DNA of 64,000 bases, taken from positions 1 to 64,000 of the forward strand of contig CAWDBL010000021.1 in NCBI GenBank assembly GCA_963800505.1, in the 5' to 3' direction. A program made the position numbers and the translations under genes. The DNA is from Fodinibacter sp963800505 (GTDB lineage: Bacteria > Actinomycetota > Actinomycetes > Actinomycetales > Dermatophilaceae). Every line of letters starts with the position of its first letter. Position 1 is the stretch's first letter. Positions 8,856 to 18,162 of this stretch are shown here, piece by piece. The notes beneath the pieces are model-generated. The model was not told the origin of the DNA. It did no database searches and saw nothing but the letters and a program-made list of their open reading frames with translations.

Positions 8856-10232
8856 GTGAGTGATGACGCACCGCGGCCGCAGCTGGGCGACCCCGCGCCC
8901 AGCCAGCACCGCGAGGTGCTCCGGCTGGCCGTACCCGCCTTCCTCGCGCTGGTGGCCGAGCCGCTGTTCCTGCTGGCCGACGCCGCCATCGTCGGTCGCC
9001 TGGGCGTGGCCGAGCTCGCCGGCCTGGGGGTCGCGAGCGCCGTGCTGCTCACCTCGGCGAACATCTTCGTCTTCCTCGCCTACGGCACCACGGCCGTCGT
9101 GGCCCGCCAGCTGGGCGCCGGCTCGCGCGCCGGCGCCATCGCGGCCGGCATCGACGGCACCTGGCTGGCGATCGCCCTGGGCGGGGCGACGGCTGCGCTC
9201 CTCGCCCTCTTCGCGGCCCCCGTCGCCCACGTCTTCGGCGCCTCCGAGGCGGCCATCGACCAGGCGGTGACCTACCTGCGGATCTCGGCACTCGGCATCC
9301 CGGCCATGCTCGTCGTCCTCGCCACCACCGGCGTGCTGCGCGGCCTGCAGGACACCCGCACCCCGCTCATCGCCGCCGTGGGCGGGTTCAGCCTCAACAT
9401 CGTGCTGAACGTGTGGTTCGTGCACGGCCTGCGCTGGGGCATCGCTGGCTCCGCGTGGGGCACGGTGATCGCGCAGACCCTGATGGCGGCCGCCCTCGTC
9501 GTGGTGCTCGTGCGGTATGCCGCCCGCACGGCGGTGCCGCTGCGCGCCCACCCCGGGCGGGTGCTCGCCGCCGCCCGTGGGGGCGTCCCACTGCTGGTGC
9601 GCACCCTCGCCCTGCGGGCGGTGCTGCTGGTGACGACCTGGGTCGCCGCCGGCCTGGGGGACGTACCCCTGGCCGCCTACCAGGTGACCGCCACCATCTG
9701 GACCTTCCTCGCCTTCGCCCTGGACGCCCTGGCCATCGCGGCCCAGGCGATCACCGGCAAGGCCCTCGGGGCGGGCGAGGTCGACCGCACCCGCGACGCC
9801 ACCTCCCTCGTGGTGCGCTGGGGGGTGCTCGTCGGCGTGGTGCTCGGCATTCTGCTGCTCCTGCTGGCACCGGTGCTCGGCCCCCTCTTCACCCCCGACG
9901 AGGCGGTGCAGGCCGCCATCACCGGCGGTCTCGTCGTGGTGGCCCTGGGCCAGCCGCTGTCGGGCTTCGTCTTCGTCGTCGACGGCGTGCTGATCGGTGC
10001 CGGCGACGGCCCGTGGCTGGCCCGCGCCATGGTCGGAACGCTGCTGGCCTACCTGCCCGTCATCCTCGGGGTGCACCTCGCCGGCGACCGGCTGCTCGAG
10101 GGCGGCACCACCCGCGGCGACGTGAACGCGGTCGTGTGGCTGTGGATCGCCTTCACCGCCTTCATGTCGGTGCGCGGCACGCTGATGTGGCTGCGGGTGC
10201 GCACCGACCGGTGGATGGTCACCGGCGCCTGA
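8856..10232 (+). CDS. MATE family efflux transporter (DinF-like)
   Basis: A 458-residue integral membrane protein with about 12 predicted helices in two homologous halves, the MATE layout. It begins HREVLRLAVPAFLALVAEPL, followed by LADAAIVGRLG and, between the halves, GVLRGLQDTRTPL. It should export cationic compounds or metabolites in exchange for Na+ or H+. The GTG at 8856 was chosen because it precedes the conserved N-terminus by only ~20 residues and lies just after the repeat; the ribosome binding site is weak. A MATE/DinF gene close to dnaB is common in actinobacteria. Confidence 0.92.
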   Translation: MSDDAPRPQLGDPAPSQHREVLRLAVPAFLALVAEPLFLLADAAIVGRLGVAELAGLGVASAVLLTSANIFVFLAYGTTAVVARQLGAGSRAGAIAAGIDGTWLAIALGGATAALLALFAAPVAHVFGASEAAIDQAVTYLRISALGIPAMLVVLATTGVLRGLQDTRTPLIAAVGGFSLNIVLNVWFVHGLRWGIAGSAWGTVIAQTLMAAALVVVLVRYAARTAVPLRAHPGRVLAAARGGVPLLVRTLALRAVLLVTTWVAAGLGDVPLAAYQVTATIWTFLAFALDALAIAAQAITGKALGAGEVDRTRDATSLVVRWGVLVGVVLGILLLLLAPVLGPLFTPDEAVQAAITGGLVVVALGQPLSGFVFVVDGVLIGAGDGPWLARAMVGTLLAYLPVILGVHLAGDRLLEGGTTRGDVNAVVWLWIAFTAFMSVRGTLMWLRVRTDRWMVTGA

Positions 10233-10260
10233 CCCCGGGGCGACGGGCTGCCGCACCGAG

Positions 10261-11796
10261 CTAGGGGACGTCGAGGACCTCGACAGCGGCCTCCCGGCGC
10301 GGGTCGCCCGCCGCCTGCAGCAGGCCGTCCTCGCGGCGGTACGCCGCGCCCACGCCGCCGAAGAACATCTGCTGGATGCCGTGGTCGCGCCCCGGCAGAC
10401 CGGCCTCGCGCACCGCGTCGGCGATCGCGGCATCCGTCTCGTGCTCGACGACGGGGAGACCGTCGTCGTCGAAGCGCACGTGCAGGCGCGGCGCCTGGAT
10501 GGCGTGGCTGAGGTCGGCGCCGTGCAGGCAGCCCTGGCCGAGCACCAGCATCAGGGCAGTCGTGATGCGGTCGGCGCCAGGGGATCCGACGGCGAGCACC
10601 CGCCCGTCGCGGGTGCGGCCGGTGGTGGGTGCCATGTTCGACGCCAACCGCGTGCCCGGGGCCAGACGGTGCAGCCCCAGCTTGTTCAGCTCGGGCTCGC
10701 CCAGCGCGTTGTTGAGCAGCATCCCGGTGCCGGGCACGGTGATTCCCGCGCCGTAGCCGCTCGAGACGGTGACCGCGCAGGCGGTGCCGTCGCGGTCGAC
10801 GACCGAGATGTTGGCGGTGCTCGAGCTGGTCGGCAGGCCGGCGAGCCCGTGGCGGTCGACCGACAGCAGCAGCTCGTGGCCGGCGGTGTCGAGGTCGGGC
10901 GCGTGGTCGTGCACGGTGTGCCGGTAGCGCAGCACCATCCGCTGGATGTCGATGATGTCGGGCCAGTGCCAGTTGCCGCGGCGCTGCAGCTCGCCGAGCA
11001 TCACGGCGAGCATCGGGCCACCCACCGACGGCGGCGGGTTGACCGCGAGGTCCCACTCACCGACGGTGCGGCGCACCGGCGGCCGCACCAGCGGTGTGTA
11101 CTCGGCGAGGTCGAGATGCGTCACCAGGCCCCCGTGCTCGGCCATGTCGTCGACCATCGCCCGGCCGATCTCGCCGGTGGTGAGCACCGAGGCGCCGTCG
11201 TGGGCGACCAGCTCGAGCACGTCGGCCAGCGCCGGGTTGGTCATGACGTCGCCAGGCTCGAGCGCCGACCCGTCGGCTCGGGTGACCACCCGTAAGGCGT
11301 CAGGGTCGCGACCGAAGAGGGAGCGGGCGGTGAAGGTGAGGTAACGGGCCGCCGCACCCCCGATCGGGTAGCCCTCGCGACAGGCCCGGGTCGCCGGTGC
11401 CACGACGTCGGCCCACGACAGCGCCCCCAGCTCCTCGACCGCCAGCTCGCACGCCGTGACCGCCCCGGGGGTCGCCACGGAGCCGTGCCCGGCGAACAGC
11501 CGCACACCGCCGCCGTAGTCGGTGAGCACCTCCTCGACGCCGCCACCGAAGCGGTCGGCGGCCAACCCGCGGCCCGGCATCTCGACGTTGCCGTCGATGA
11601 CCACCGGCTCTCCCGCCGCCGGCCAGACCGACACGAACGCCCCGCCGGCCAGTGAGACGATGCCCGGCTCGGTGCTCATCGCGGCGAGCGCCGCGGCCAC
11701 CGCGACGTCGACCGCGTTGCCCCCGGCCAGGGCGACCTCGCGCCCGGCCGCGAGCGACACCGGCCCGGTCGCCGCGATCGCCACGCGTCCACCCAT
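10261..11796 (-). CDS. Gamma-glutamyltransferase family protein
   Basis: A 511-residue N-terminal nucleophile hydrolase of the gamma-glutamyltranspeptidase family, which self-cleaves to expose a catalytic threonine. That residue is Thr327 in SSSTANISVVDRDG, matching the TTHxSVVD site of known enzymes. GGNAVDVAVAAALA at the N-terminus and PPPSVGGPML are also typical. There is no signal peptide, so a cytoplasmic location and a non-glutathione substrate are possible. The start ATG lies before MGGRVAIAATGPV, with AGGAT upstream. It converges on the MATE gene with a 28-base gap. Confidence 0.9.
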   Translation of the reverse strand: MGGRVAIAATGPVSLAAGREVALAGGNAVDVAVAAALAAMSTEPGIVSLAGGAFVSVWPAAGEPVVIDGNVEMPGRGLAADRFGGGVEEVLTDYGGGVRLFAGHGSVATPGAVTACELAVEELGALSWADVVAPATRACREGYPIGGAAARYLTFTARSLFGRDPDALRVVTRADGSALEPGDVMTNPALADVLELVAHDGASVLTTGEIGRAMVDDMAEHGGLVTHLDLAEYTPLVRPPVRRTVGEWDLAVNPPPSVGGPMLAVMLGELQRRGNWHWPDIIDIQRMVLRYRHTVHDHAPDLDTAGHELLLSVDRHGLAGLPTSSSTANISVVDRDGTACAVTVSSGYGAGITVPGTGMLLNNALGEPELNKLGLHRLAPGTRLASNMAPTTGRTRDGRVLAVGSPGADRITTALMLVLGQGCLHGADLSHAIQAPRLHVRFDDDGLPVVEHETDAAIADAVREAGLPGRDHGIQQMFFGGVGAAYRREDGLLQAAGDPRREAAVEVLDVP

Positions 11797-11863
11797 GGGG
11801 GTGATCCTGCCATCGGGGTGTGCGGCCCGCTGCCGGGCCTGCCGCCAAGCCGCACCCGACCGG

Positions 11864-11878
11864 TAGCGTGCCGTCGCA
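11864..11878 (+). promoter_or_regulatory. -10 element placing transcription start at the phosphorylase ATG
   Basis: TAGCGT (TANNNT) at 11864–11869 ends eight bases before the ATG at 11878 and no Shine-Dalgarno is visible, suggesting a leaderless transcript. Confidence 0.45.
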
Positions 11879-12702
11879 TGACCCGCCCGCCCCTCGGCAT
11901 CATCGCCGGCACCGGCTTCTACGACCTCGGGGCCCTGCAGGACACCAGCACGCAGACCGTCGGCACCGCGTTCGGCGACGCCCGGGTCACCCGGGGCACC
12001 TGGCACGGGGTGCCGATCGTCTTCCTGACCCGGCACGGCGCCGGGCACTCGGTGCCCCCGCACCTGGTCAACTACCGCGCCAACATCCGGGCGCTGGCCG
12101 ACCTCGGCGTGCGAGACGTGGTGGCCGTCAACGTCACCGGCTCGATCGACCCCGACCTGCGGCCCGGCGACCTGCTCTGCCTCGACGACTTCCTCGACCT
12201 CACCCGGCAGCGGGCACTGAGCTTCTTCGACGGATCGGGTCCCGAGGGCGTCGTGCACACCGACGTGCTCGAGCCCTACCACCCGGCCATCCGGCGCGAG
12301 ATCCTCGAGGCGGCATCCTCGGCCGGCCACGCGATGCGCGACGGCGGGGTCTACGCCTGCTTCGAGGGCCCGCGCTTCGAGACCCGCGCGGAGATCCGGC
12401 TGGCCGCGCTCGCCGGCGCCGACGTCGCCGGCATGACCGGTGTCCCCGAGGTGACTCTCGCCGCCGAGGCCGGGTTACGGTATGCCGCCATCTCCCTGGT
12501 CGTGAACCCCGCCACCGGCGTGGGAGACAGCACCGAACCCATCACCATGGCCGACATCGACCAGGTCCTGAAGGACAGCGCCACCACCGTGCTGGAGGTC
12601 CTCGACGAGCTGGTCCACACCCGAGCCACCCTCCCCGACGACGACGCCAACGACCCGACCACCCCCCACGACGACGAGAACGACGACGAGCCCCAGGTAT
12701 GA
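11878..12702 (+). CDS. S-methyl-5'-thioinosine/thioadenosine phosphorylase (PNP/MTAP family)
   Basis: A 274-residue trimeric-type purine phosphorylase. IIAGTGFYD at the N-terminus, TRHGAGHSVPPH (phosphate site), CFEGPRFETRAEIR and GMTGVPEVTLA are the family motifs. The base-binding region reads VVNPATGVGDS, with Asn where adenine-specific MTAPs have Asp, favouring a 6-oxopurine such as methylthioinosine or inosine. That fits the deaminase encoded four bases into its 3' end, which would supply methylthioinosine. The last ~25 residues are an unusual Asp/Glu/Asn-rich tail. Substrate is inferred. Confidence 0.88.
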   Translation: MTRPPLGIIAGTGFYDLGALQDTSTQTVGTAFGDARVTRGTWHGVPIVFLTRHGAGHSVPPHLVNYRANIRALADLGVRDVVAVNVTGSIDPDLRPGDLLCLDDFLDLTRQRALSFFDGSGPEGVVHTDVLEPYHPAIRREILEAASSAGHAMRDGGVYACFEGPRFETRAEIRLAALAGADVAGMTGVPEVTLAAEAGLRYAAISLVVNPATGVGDSTEPITMADIDQVLKDSATTVLEVLDELVHTRATLPDDDANDPTTPHDDENDDEPQV

Positions 12703-14288
12703 CGAAGGTCCGCATCGAGAACGCGCAGTACCTCGTCACGGTCGACGAGAACGACACGATCCTCACCAACGCAACAGTCGAGATCGACAACGGCGTGATC
12801 ACCAAGATCACGACGGCGGATGCCGACCCGACAGCGGGCGGTGAGCCGACGACGGGGGCGACGGGCGCACCGCAGCAGCAGGCGACCGACGAAGAGAAGC
12901 CGGAGGCGGAGCGGAAATCGTCGAGGAGGCCGCTGGCTGGGACTGGCGGCGGGTCCCACGCTCTGCGTGGGCGCGCGGGAGTCCGCGCAGCGGGCGAGCG
13001 TGCGGATGGTCTGCGGCCGACTGACGATTCCCGCGCAGCCGCAGGCGACCCACGAGGCGACCAGGGCCGCGATGACGATGACGAGACAGTCATCGACGCC
13101 ACCGGCAAGCTCCTGATGCCGGGACTGGTCAACCTGCACACCCACCTCCCGATGACCCTCCTGAGAGGCCTCGCGGAGAACCTCGACCTCGACGGCTTCC
13201 TCCAGCACCTCTGGGCCGCAGAAGCAGCGGCCATGGACGAGGAGACGGTCGAGCTCGGCGCCACCCTCGGGGCGCTGGAGAGCCTGCTGGCCGGCTGCAC
13301 CACCCAGCTCGACATGTACTTCCACCACGAGGCCACCCACCGCGGCGCCGTCGCAGCGGGAAGCCGGCACGTCATCGGCCCGGTGTTCTTCGACGGCCCC
13401 GGCCCCGACGGCCTCGAGTGGCAACAGCGCCTCGACGACCTCCGGGCCTGGCCGGCGGTGCTCGACGAGATCGGCGGGCCCGACGTCCCGGTCTCCGCGA
13501 TGCCGCACGCCACCTACACCTGCTCCCCCGACAACCTCGCCGAGGTGGTCAGGACCCTGCGGGAGGTGCTCGCCGCCACCGGCCGCCCCGGCCTGCTCAC
13601 CACCCACGTCTCCGAGACCGCGGCCGAGAACGCCGGCATCCGCGAGCGCTACGACGCCACCCCCACCGAGCTGCTCGCCCGCACCGGCTGGCTCGAGCCC
13701 GACCTGCCGATGGTGCTCGCCCACGGCGTGCACCTCTCGGCGGCCGACCGGACGCTGGTCGCGGCAGCCGGCGCCGCGGTCGGGCACTGCCCCGGCTCGA
13801 ACCTCAAGCTCGCCAGCGGTGCGCTGCACTGGGAAGAGGTGCGCGACAGCGGCATCCGGCTCGGCGTCGGCACCGACGGCTGCTCCAGCTCCAACGACCT
13901 CGACATGTGGCAGGCCATGCGGCAGGTGGCGTTGGTGGCCCGGCTCACGAGCGGGCGCCCCGACATCGCGAGCGCTACCGAGGTGCTGCGGGCGGCGACC
14001 ATCGACGGGGCCCGGGCCCTGGGCCTCGGCGACGCGGTCGGCTCGGTGGAGGTCGGCAAGCGGGCCGACCTGGTGCTGCTCGACCTGTCCGCACCACACC
14101 TCACCCCGGTGCACGACGTGGCGGCCCTGCTGGTCTTCGCGGCCGGCCGCGGCGACGTCACCGACGTGCTCGTCGACGGCCGCGCGGTCGTGCACGACCG
14201 CCGCAGCACCCTGCTCGACACCGACGACCTGCTTTCGCGCGCCCGGGAGCGCGGCGACGTCGCGCGGGCCGCGGCGACGGCGCGATGA
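12699..14288 (+). CDS. mtaD: 5'-methylthioadenosine/S-adenosylhomocysteine deaminase-type amidohydrolase with in-frame repeat insertion
   Basis: A 529-residue metal-dependent amidohydrolase that should deaminate methylthioadenosine, S-adenosylhomocysteine or adenosine. Metal ligands are visible: HTH at 147–149 (LVNLHTHLPMTLLRGL), His in TTHVSET, His in LAHGVHLS and Asp in GTDGCSSSNDLDMW. ATGA overlap with the phosphorylase implies one operon. The protein is ~85 residues longer than usual: residues ~41–128, between the N-terminal strands and TVIDATGKLLMPG, are low-complexity and derive partly from a dispersed DNA repeat. The insert sits in a surface loop region, so activity may survive. Confidence 0.88.
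   Translation: MTKVRIENAQYLVTVDENDTILTNATVEIDNGVITKITTADADPTAGGEPTTGATGAPQQQATDEEKPEAERKSSRRPLAGTGGGSHALRGRAGVRAAGERADGLRPTDDSRAAAGDPRGDQGRDDDDETVIDATGKLLMPGLVNLHTHLPMTLLRGLAENLDLDGFLQHLWAAEAAAMDEETVELGATLGALESLLAGCTTQLDMYFHHEATHRGAVAAGSRHVIGPVFFDGPGPDGLEWQQRLDDLRAWPAVLDEIGGPDVPVSAMPHATYTCSPDNLAEVVRTLREVLAATGRPGLLTTHVSETAAENAGIRERYDATPTELLARTGWLEPDLPMVLAHGVHLSAADRTLVAAAGAAVGHCPGSNLKLASGALHWEEVRDSGIRLGVGTDGCSSSNDLDMWQAMRQVALVARLTSGRPDIASATEVLRAATIDGARALGLGDAVGSVEVGKRADLVLLDLSAPHLTPVHDVAALLVFAAGRGDVTDVLVDGRAVVHDRRSTLLDTDDLLSRARERGDVARAAATAR
12935..13050. repeat. Dispersed hairpin repeat inside mtaD (copy 1)
   Basis: About 115 bases align with 21371–21478: shared GGCGGCGGGTCCCACGCTCT, GCGTGGGCGCG, CGCGCAG, GTGCGGATGGTC and CGCGCAGC. 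The core CCCACGC-TCT-GCGTGGG (12955–12971) is a perfect 7-bp hairpin. The reading frame of mtaD stays open through it. Confidence 0.85.
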
Positions 14289-14752
14289 GCAACGAGACCG
14301 CCGAGCAGGTGATCGCCCGCCTGAAGATGTCGCCCATCCCCGAGGAGGGCGCCTGGTTCGTGGCCGGGCCGCGGACGCAGGAGCTGAACGCGATCACCGT
14401 GCTGCTCACCGACCGCCCCGATGGCTTCTCGGCCATGCACCGCCTCACCGTCGACGAGGGCTGGCAGTGGCTGGCAGGCGCCCCCGCGGCCCTGCTGCGG
14501 CTGCGCCCCGGAGGCTCGGGCGTGCTCAACTACGTCGGCGAGACCACCAGCCAGTTCCTCGTGCGCCGCGGCACCTGGATGGGCGCCTCCACCCTCGGCG
14601 AGTGGACCCTCCTGTCGTGCTGGTGCGCACCCGCCTTCCGCCCCGAGCACTTCGAGCTCGGCGACCGCACCCTCCTGAGCGCCGGCTACCCCTCCTACTC
14701 CGCCGAGATCGCGGCCCTCACCCGCGACGAGCCGGTCGGGCGGATGCGGTGA
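14285..14752 (+). CDS. DUF985 cupin-fold protein
   Basis: A 155-residue protein of the cupin_5 (DUF985) family. Typical segments are VIARLKMSPIPEEGAWF, ITVLLTDRPDGFSAMHRL and APAFRPEHFELGDR. Members have a double-stranded beta-helix like epimerases or sugar-binding cupins, but the reaction is not established. The ATG overlaps the mtaD stop (ATGA), so it is probably translated with the salvage genes. Usual length. Confidence 0.9.
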   Translation: MSNETAEQVIARLKMSPIPEEGAWFVAGPRTQELNAITVLLTDRPDGFSAMHRLTVDEGWQWLAGAPAALLRLRPGGSGVLNYVGETTSQFLVRRGTWMGASTLGEWTLLSCWCAPAFRPEHFELGDRTLLSAGYPSYSAEIAALTRDEPVGRMR

Positions 14753-14756
14753 CCCG

Positions 14757-15510
14757 GTGACCGCGCTCGTCACCGGGGCCAGCGGCGGGCTCGGCCGGGT
14801 CATCGCCCAGGTGCTCGCCGAGCACGGCCACGACGTCGGCGTGCACTACCGGGGCGATGCGGCCGGCGCCGCGGCCGCGGTCGCGGACGTCACGGCATCC
14901 GGATGCCGTGCCGTGGCGCTGCACGCCGACCTCGCCGTCGACGACGCAACGGCGCTGGATGCCGCGTGCGACCGGCTGCTCGACGAGTGCACCGAGGCGG
15001 TGGGCGCGCCCGACGTCGTCGTGCTCAACGCGTTCCCGCAGGACCTCCTCGAGTGGGACGCCCTCGACACCGCTGCCTGGGACGCGTTCCACCGGGCCGG
15101 CCTGCGCCCGACCACCGCCCTGCTGCACCGCGCCGCCGCCCGGCTCGGTGACGGGCGGCGTCATCGTCGTCGTCGGCTCGATCGAGGGGCTGCGGCCCGC
15201 TCCCAGCCACACGCCGTATGCCGTCGCCAAGGCGGCGCTGCACCACCTCACCGCCGCTGCGGCCGCCCAGCTGGGGGCGCGCGGCATCCGGGTGGTGGCG
15301 GTCGCCCCCGGGCTCGTCGACCGTGACGGGCTCGCCGACGCGTGGCCCGAGGGGGTCGAGCGCTACCGCCGCGCGTCGGCGCTGGGCCGGCCGGTGACGG
15401 CCCGAGAGGTCGCCGCGACGGTGGCGTTCCTCGCCTCACCAGCCGCTTCCGGCATCACCGGCACCACCATCCCCATCGACGCCGGGTGGTCGTCGATGCC
15501 GGGTTGGTGA
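14757..15510 (+). pseudogene. Short-chain dehydrogenase/reductase, frame-broken
   Basis: The N-terminal half has the Rossmann motif TGASGGLGRVIAQVLAEHG and VVLNAFPQD. Near base 15155, in a run of G and C, the frame shifts, and the family sequence continues as GGVIVVVGSIEG, then the active-site YAVAK (Tyr and Lys) and GITGTTIPIDAGWSS. One indel restores a ~250-residue SDR resembling pteridine reductase-like enzymes. The GTG start is four bases after the cupin stop. It is either a sequencing error or a recent inactivation. Confidence 0.8.
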
Positions 15511-15656
15511 GATCCGCCAGTTCCGGCTCGTGCATTCCGTCAGCACCCCCCTCTAGCGAGGTAACGACCCGGCAACGACACTCAGGGGGCCGTTCGTGCG
15601 GCGCAGCGCAGGCCATACGATCTGCATGTCTGACCCGATCTCCAAGGAGAAACTTC

Positions 15657-16745
15657 ATGAAGTCCACGCGTTACCTGGTCGTAGTGCCTGCGGCGCTCGC
15701 CCTCGCCCTTGCGGGCTGTGGCGGCAGCACCGGCAGCTCCGACACCCCCGCCGCCACCGGCTCTACTGCGGCAGGTGCGCCCGCGGATGACTCGAACTGC
15801 GCCTCCGCCGACGTCTACTGCATCGGCCTGGTGACCGACACCGGCAAGGTCGACGACAAGTCGTTCAACCAGTCCGCTCACGAGGGTGCCCTCGCGGCCG
15901 CCGAGCAGACCAAGGGCTTCTACAAGTACATCGAGACCCAGGACGCCAAGGACTACGCGGCGAACATGGCGCAGTTCACCAACAAGAAGTACGACACGAT
16001 CGTCACGGTCGGCTTCCTCATGACCGACGCCACCACCGCGGCGGCCAAGGCCAACCCCACGACGCGCTTCATCGGCGTCGACCAGGGCTACGACGCCAAG
16101 GCCGTCACCGAGAAGAACATCACCGGTCTGGTCTTCCCCGAGGACCAGGCGGGCTACGGCGCCGGCTACCTCGCGGGCCTGATGACCAAGACCAACAAGC
16201 TCGGCCAGGTGCTCGGTCTCGAGATCCCGCCGGTGCAGAAGTACGCCAAGGGCTTCGAGGCCGGCGCCAAGGCCGCCAACCCCAAGGTCACCGTCGCCAC
16301 CGTCTACCACCCCGCCGCCGACAACGCGTTCAACGACCCGGTATGGGGTGCCGGCGAGGCCAAGAAGCAGCTCGCCCAGGGCGCCGACATCGTCTTCGGC
16401 GCGGGTGGCGGCACCGGCAACGGCGCCCTGCAGGAGGTCGCCAAGACCTCCGGCGCGGGCACCGACAAGTTCTGCATCGGTGTCGACCTCGACCAGTGGG
16501 ACACCGTGCCCGCCGCCCAGCCGTGCCTCGTCACCTCGGCGATGAAGCTCATCAGCGAGGGTGTCACCGAGACGGCCGTCAAGGCCAAGGACGGCGACTT
16601 CACCGAGCTGCAGACCCTGGGCAAGGCCGGCCTCGCGCCGTTCCACGACTTCGAGTCGGTCGTCCCGGCCGAGGTCAAGGCCAAGGTCGACGAGGTCGTC
16701 AAGCAGATGGAGGCCGGCACGCTGCAGACCGGCGTCACCCTCTGA
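15657..16745 (+). CDS. BMP-family nucleoside-type ABC transporter substrate-binding lipoprotein
   Basis: A 362-residue lipoprotein with a signal peptide and lipobox LALAGC (Cys21), so anchored on the outer face of the membrane. BMP/PnrA-like fold: IGLVTDTGKVDDKSFNQSAH at the start of the mature domain, FIGVDQGYDA, ITGLVFPEDQAGYGAGYLAG, and FGAGGGTGNGALQ. Members bind purine nucleosides or other small solutes. AAGGAGA lies eight bases before the ATG. A hairpin follows it, so the binding protein is probably made in excess over the permeases downstream, and purine-salvage genes lie upstream. Confidence 0.93.
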   Translation: MKSTRYLVVVPAALALALAGCGGSTGSSDTPAATGSTAAGAPADDSNCASADVYCIGLVTDTGKVDDKSFNQSAHEGALAAAEQTKGFYKYIETQDAKDYAANMAQFTNKKYDTIVTVGFLMTDATTAAAKANPTTRFIGVDQGYDAKAVTEKNITGLVFPEDQAGYGAGYLAGLMTKTNKLGQVLGLEIPPVQKYAKGFEAGAKAANPKVTVATVYHPAADNAFNDPVWGAGEAKKQLAQGADIVFGAGGGTGNGALQEVAKTSGAGTDKFCIGVDLDQWDTVPAAQPCLVTSAMKLISEGVTETAVKAKDGDFTELQTLGKAGLAPFHDFESVVPAEVKAKVDEVVKQMEAGTLQTGVTL

Positions 16746-16808
16746 CCGAGGTGACTCCGGGTCGCGCGCACGCGTGACCTCCGCCTGCTGAAAAACAGCC
16801 TGCTGAAC

Positions 16809-16845
16809 ACTGGGGGCGGGCACCCACCGGGTGCCCGCCCCCAGT
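16809..16845 (+). terminator. Strong hairpin between binding protein and permease genes
   Basis: A perfect 17-bp stem with a 3-base loop (ACTGGGGGCGGGCACCC / ACC / GGGTGCCCGCCCCCAGT). Position after the binding-protein gene suggests attenuation or partial termination and mRNA stabilisation. Confidence 0.75.
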
Positions 16846-17003
16846 GCGTCCGAACGGGTCGGTACCTTCGTGGCACCCCGGTCGGCGACGCCGCAGCCCC
16901 CAGCAGCCCCCCAGCCGCACCACGTGACGTTCGAGCCTCGCGCACCCTTTGCCCCGGGGGCGCGACACGCAACACTGTGGGCACCAACCGACATTGGAGT
17001 CAC

Positions 17004-18161
17004 ATGTCCGAGACACCCACGGTGGCCGAGCAGGCCGCCGCCCCGCCGCCACCCGACGGGTCCGAGTCGGACGGTCGTCGACCCGACCGGCAACCGCTGG
17101 CGTTCCTGCTCACCCACCAGAGCGGTGTCGTGATCGTCGTGGCGCTGGTCATCGCCCTGGCCGTCGGCGCGCTGCTGATCCGGTTGCAGGGCGTGGCACC
17201 GCTCTATGCGTACGAGACGCTGATCAAGCAGGCGCTGTTCGTGCCCGGCGGCCTCACCCGCACCCTGCAGAAGACCGCGCCACTGGTGCTCACCGGCCTG
17301 GCCGTCGTGCTACCGCTGCGGGTGGGCCTGTTCAACATCGGTGGCCAGGGCCAGCTGATCTTCGGCGCGATGTTCGGGGCGTGGCTCGCGTACGCAGCGG
17401 GCGGCTACGGCATCCTCGGTGCGGTGCTGGGCATGGTGGCGGGAATCGCCGCCGGCGCGTTCATCGGCTTCATCGCGGGTGTGCTCAAGGCGACCCGCGG
17501 GGTGCACGAGGTCATCACCACGATCATGCTCAACTACATCGCCGCCGGCGTCACCTGGTGGCTCGTGACCGGGCCGCTGCAGGCCGAGAGCTCCAAGACC
17601 AGCGGCATCCCGCAGACCGAGCTGATCCCCGAGTCGGCCCAGGTCGGGGCGTTCGCGAAGATCCCGATCGGGTTCGTCATCGCTGTGCTGCTCGCCGTCG
17701 CCTGCTGGTGGATGCTGTCGCGCAGCACCCTGGGCTTCCGCTTCAACACCGTCGGCGCCAACAAGCACGCGGCCCGCTACGCCGGTATCGACATCAAGCG
17801 GATCGTCACGCTGTCGATGATCTTCGGCGGTGGGCTCGCCGGCCTGGCCGGGGCCCTCGAGGCCCTGGGCACGCTGCACCGGTTCGAGCCGGCCATCGGC
17901 GGCACGCTCGGCTTCGACGGCATCACCATCGCCCTGCTCGCCCGGGCCAACCCGCTGGCGACCATCCCCGCGGCGTTCCTCGTCGGCGTCCTGCGCACCG
18001 GCGCCGCCGGCCTGCAGTTCGAGACCGGCATCGCCCCCGAGGTCGTCGACGTGCTGCTCGCGATGATCCTGCTCTTCGTCTCGATCCCGGTGCTCGGCAA
18101 GTGGATCTTCCGCAGCCGCGCCGACAAGGTCAGCGCCGCGTCGACGAGCTGGGGGAACTGA
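17004..18161 (+). CDS. ABC transporter permease (BMP/nucleoside-type), subunit 1
   Basis: A 385-residue permease of the BPD_transp_2 family. After a ~30-residue polar N-terminus, helices begin at VVIVVALVIALAVGALL. The conserved LFNIGGQGQLIFGAMFGAWL and the EAA-like cytoplasmic loop GANKHAARYAGIDIKRIV are both present. The ATG at 17004 has TTGGAG upstream; a GTG 27 bases earlier is less likely. The next permease starts one base after its stop. Confidence 0.93.
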   Translation: MSETPTVAEQAAAPPPPDGSESDGRRPDRQPLAFLLTHQSGVVIVVALVIALAVGALLIRLQGVAPLYAYETLIKQALFVPGGLTRTLQKTAPLVLTGLAVVLPLRVGLFNIGGQGQLIFGAMFGAWLAYAAGGYGILGAVLGMVAGIAAGAFIGFIAGVLKATRGVHEVITTIMLNYIAAGVTWWLVTGPLQAESSKTSGIPQTELIPESAQVGAFAKIPIGFVIAVLLAVACWWMLSRSTLGFRFNTVGANKHAARYAGIDIKRIVTLSMIFGGGLAGLAGALEALGTLHRFEPAIGGTLGFDGITIALLARANPLATIPAAFLVGVLRTGAAGLQFETGIAPEVVDVLLAMILLFVSIPVLGKWIFRSRADKVSAASTSWGN

Positions 18162-18162
18162 C

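Noticed and set aside
8418..10433. Very long antisense frame across the MATE gene
   Set aside because: Composition (His, Gly, Asp-rich, low complexity) is typical of a GC-rich shadow frame; the plus strand encodes a clear MATE protein.
11820..12698. Upstream in-frame extension of mtaD over the phosphorylase gene
   Set aside because: The ATG at 12699 overlaps the phosphorylase stop and gives the family N-terminus; the extension is Arg-rich shadow sequence.
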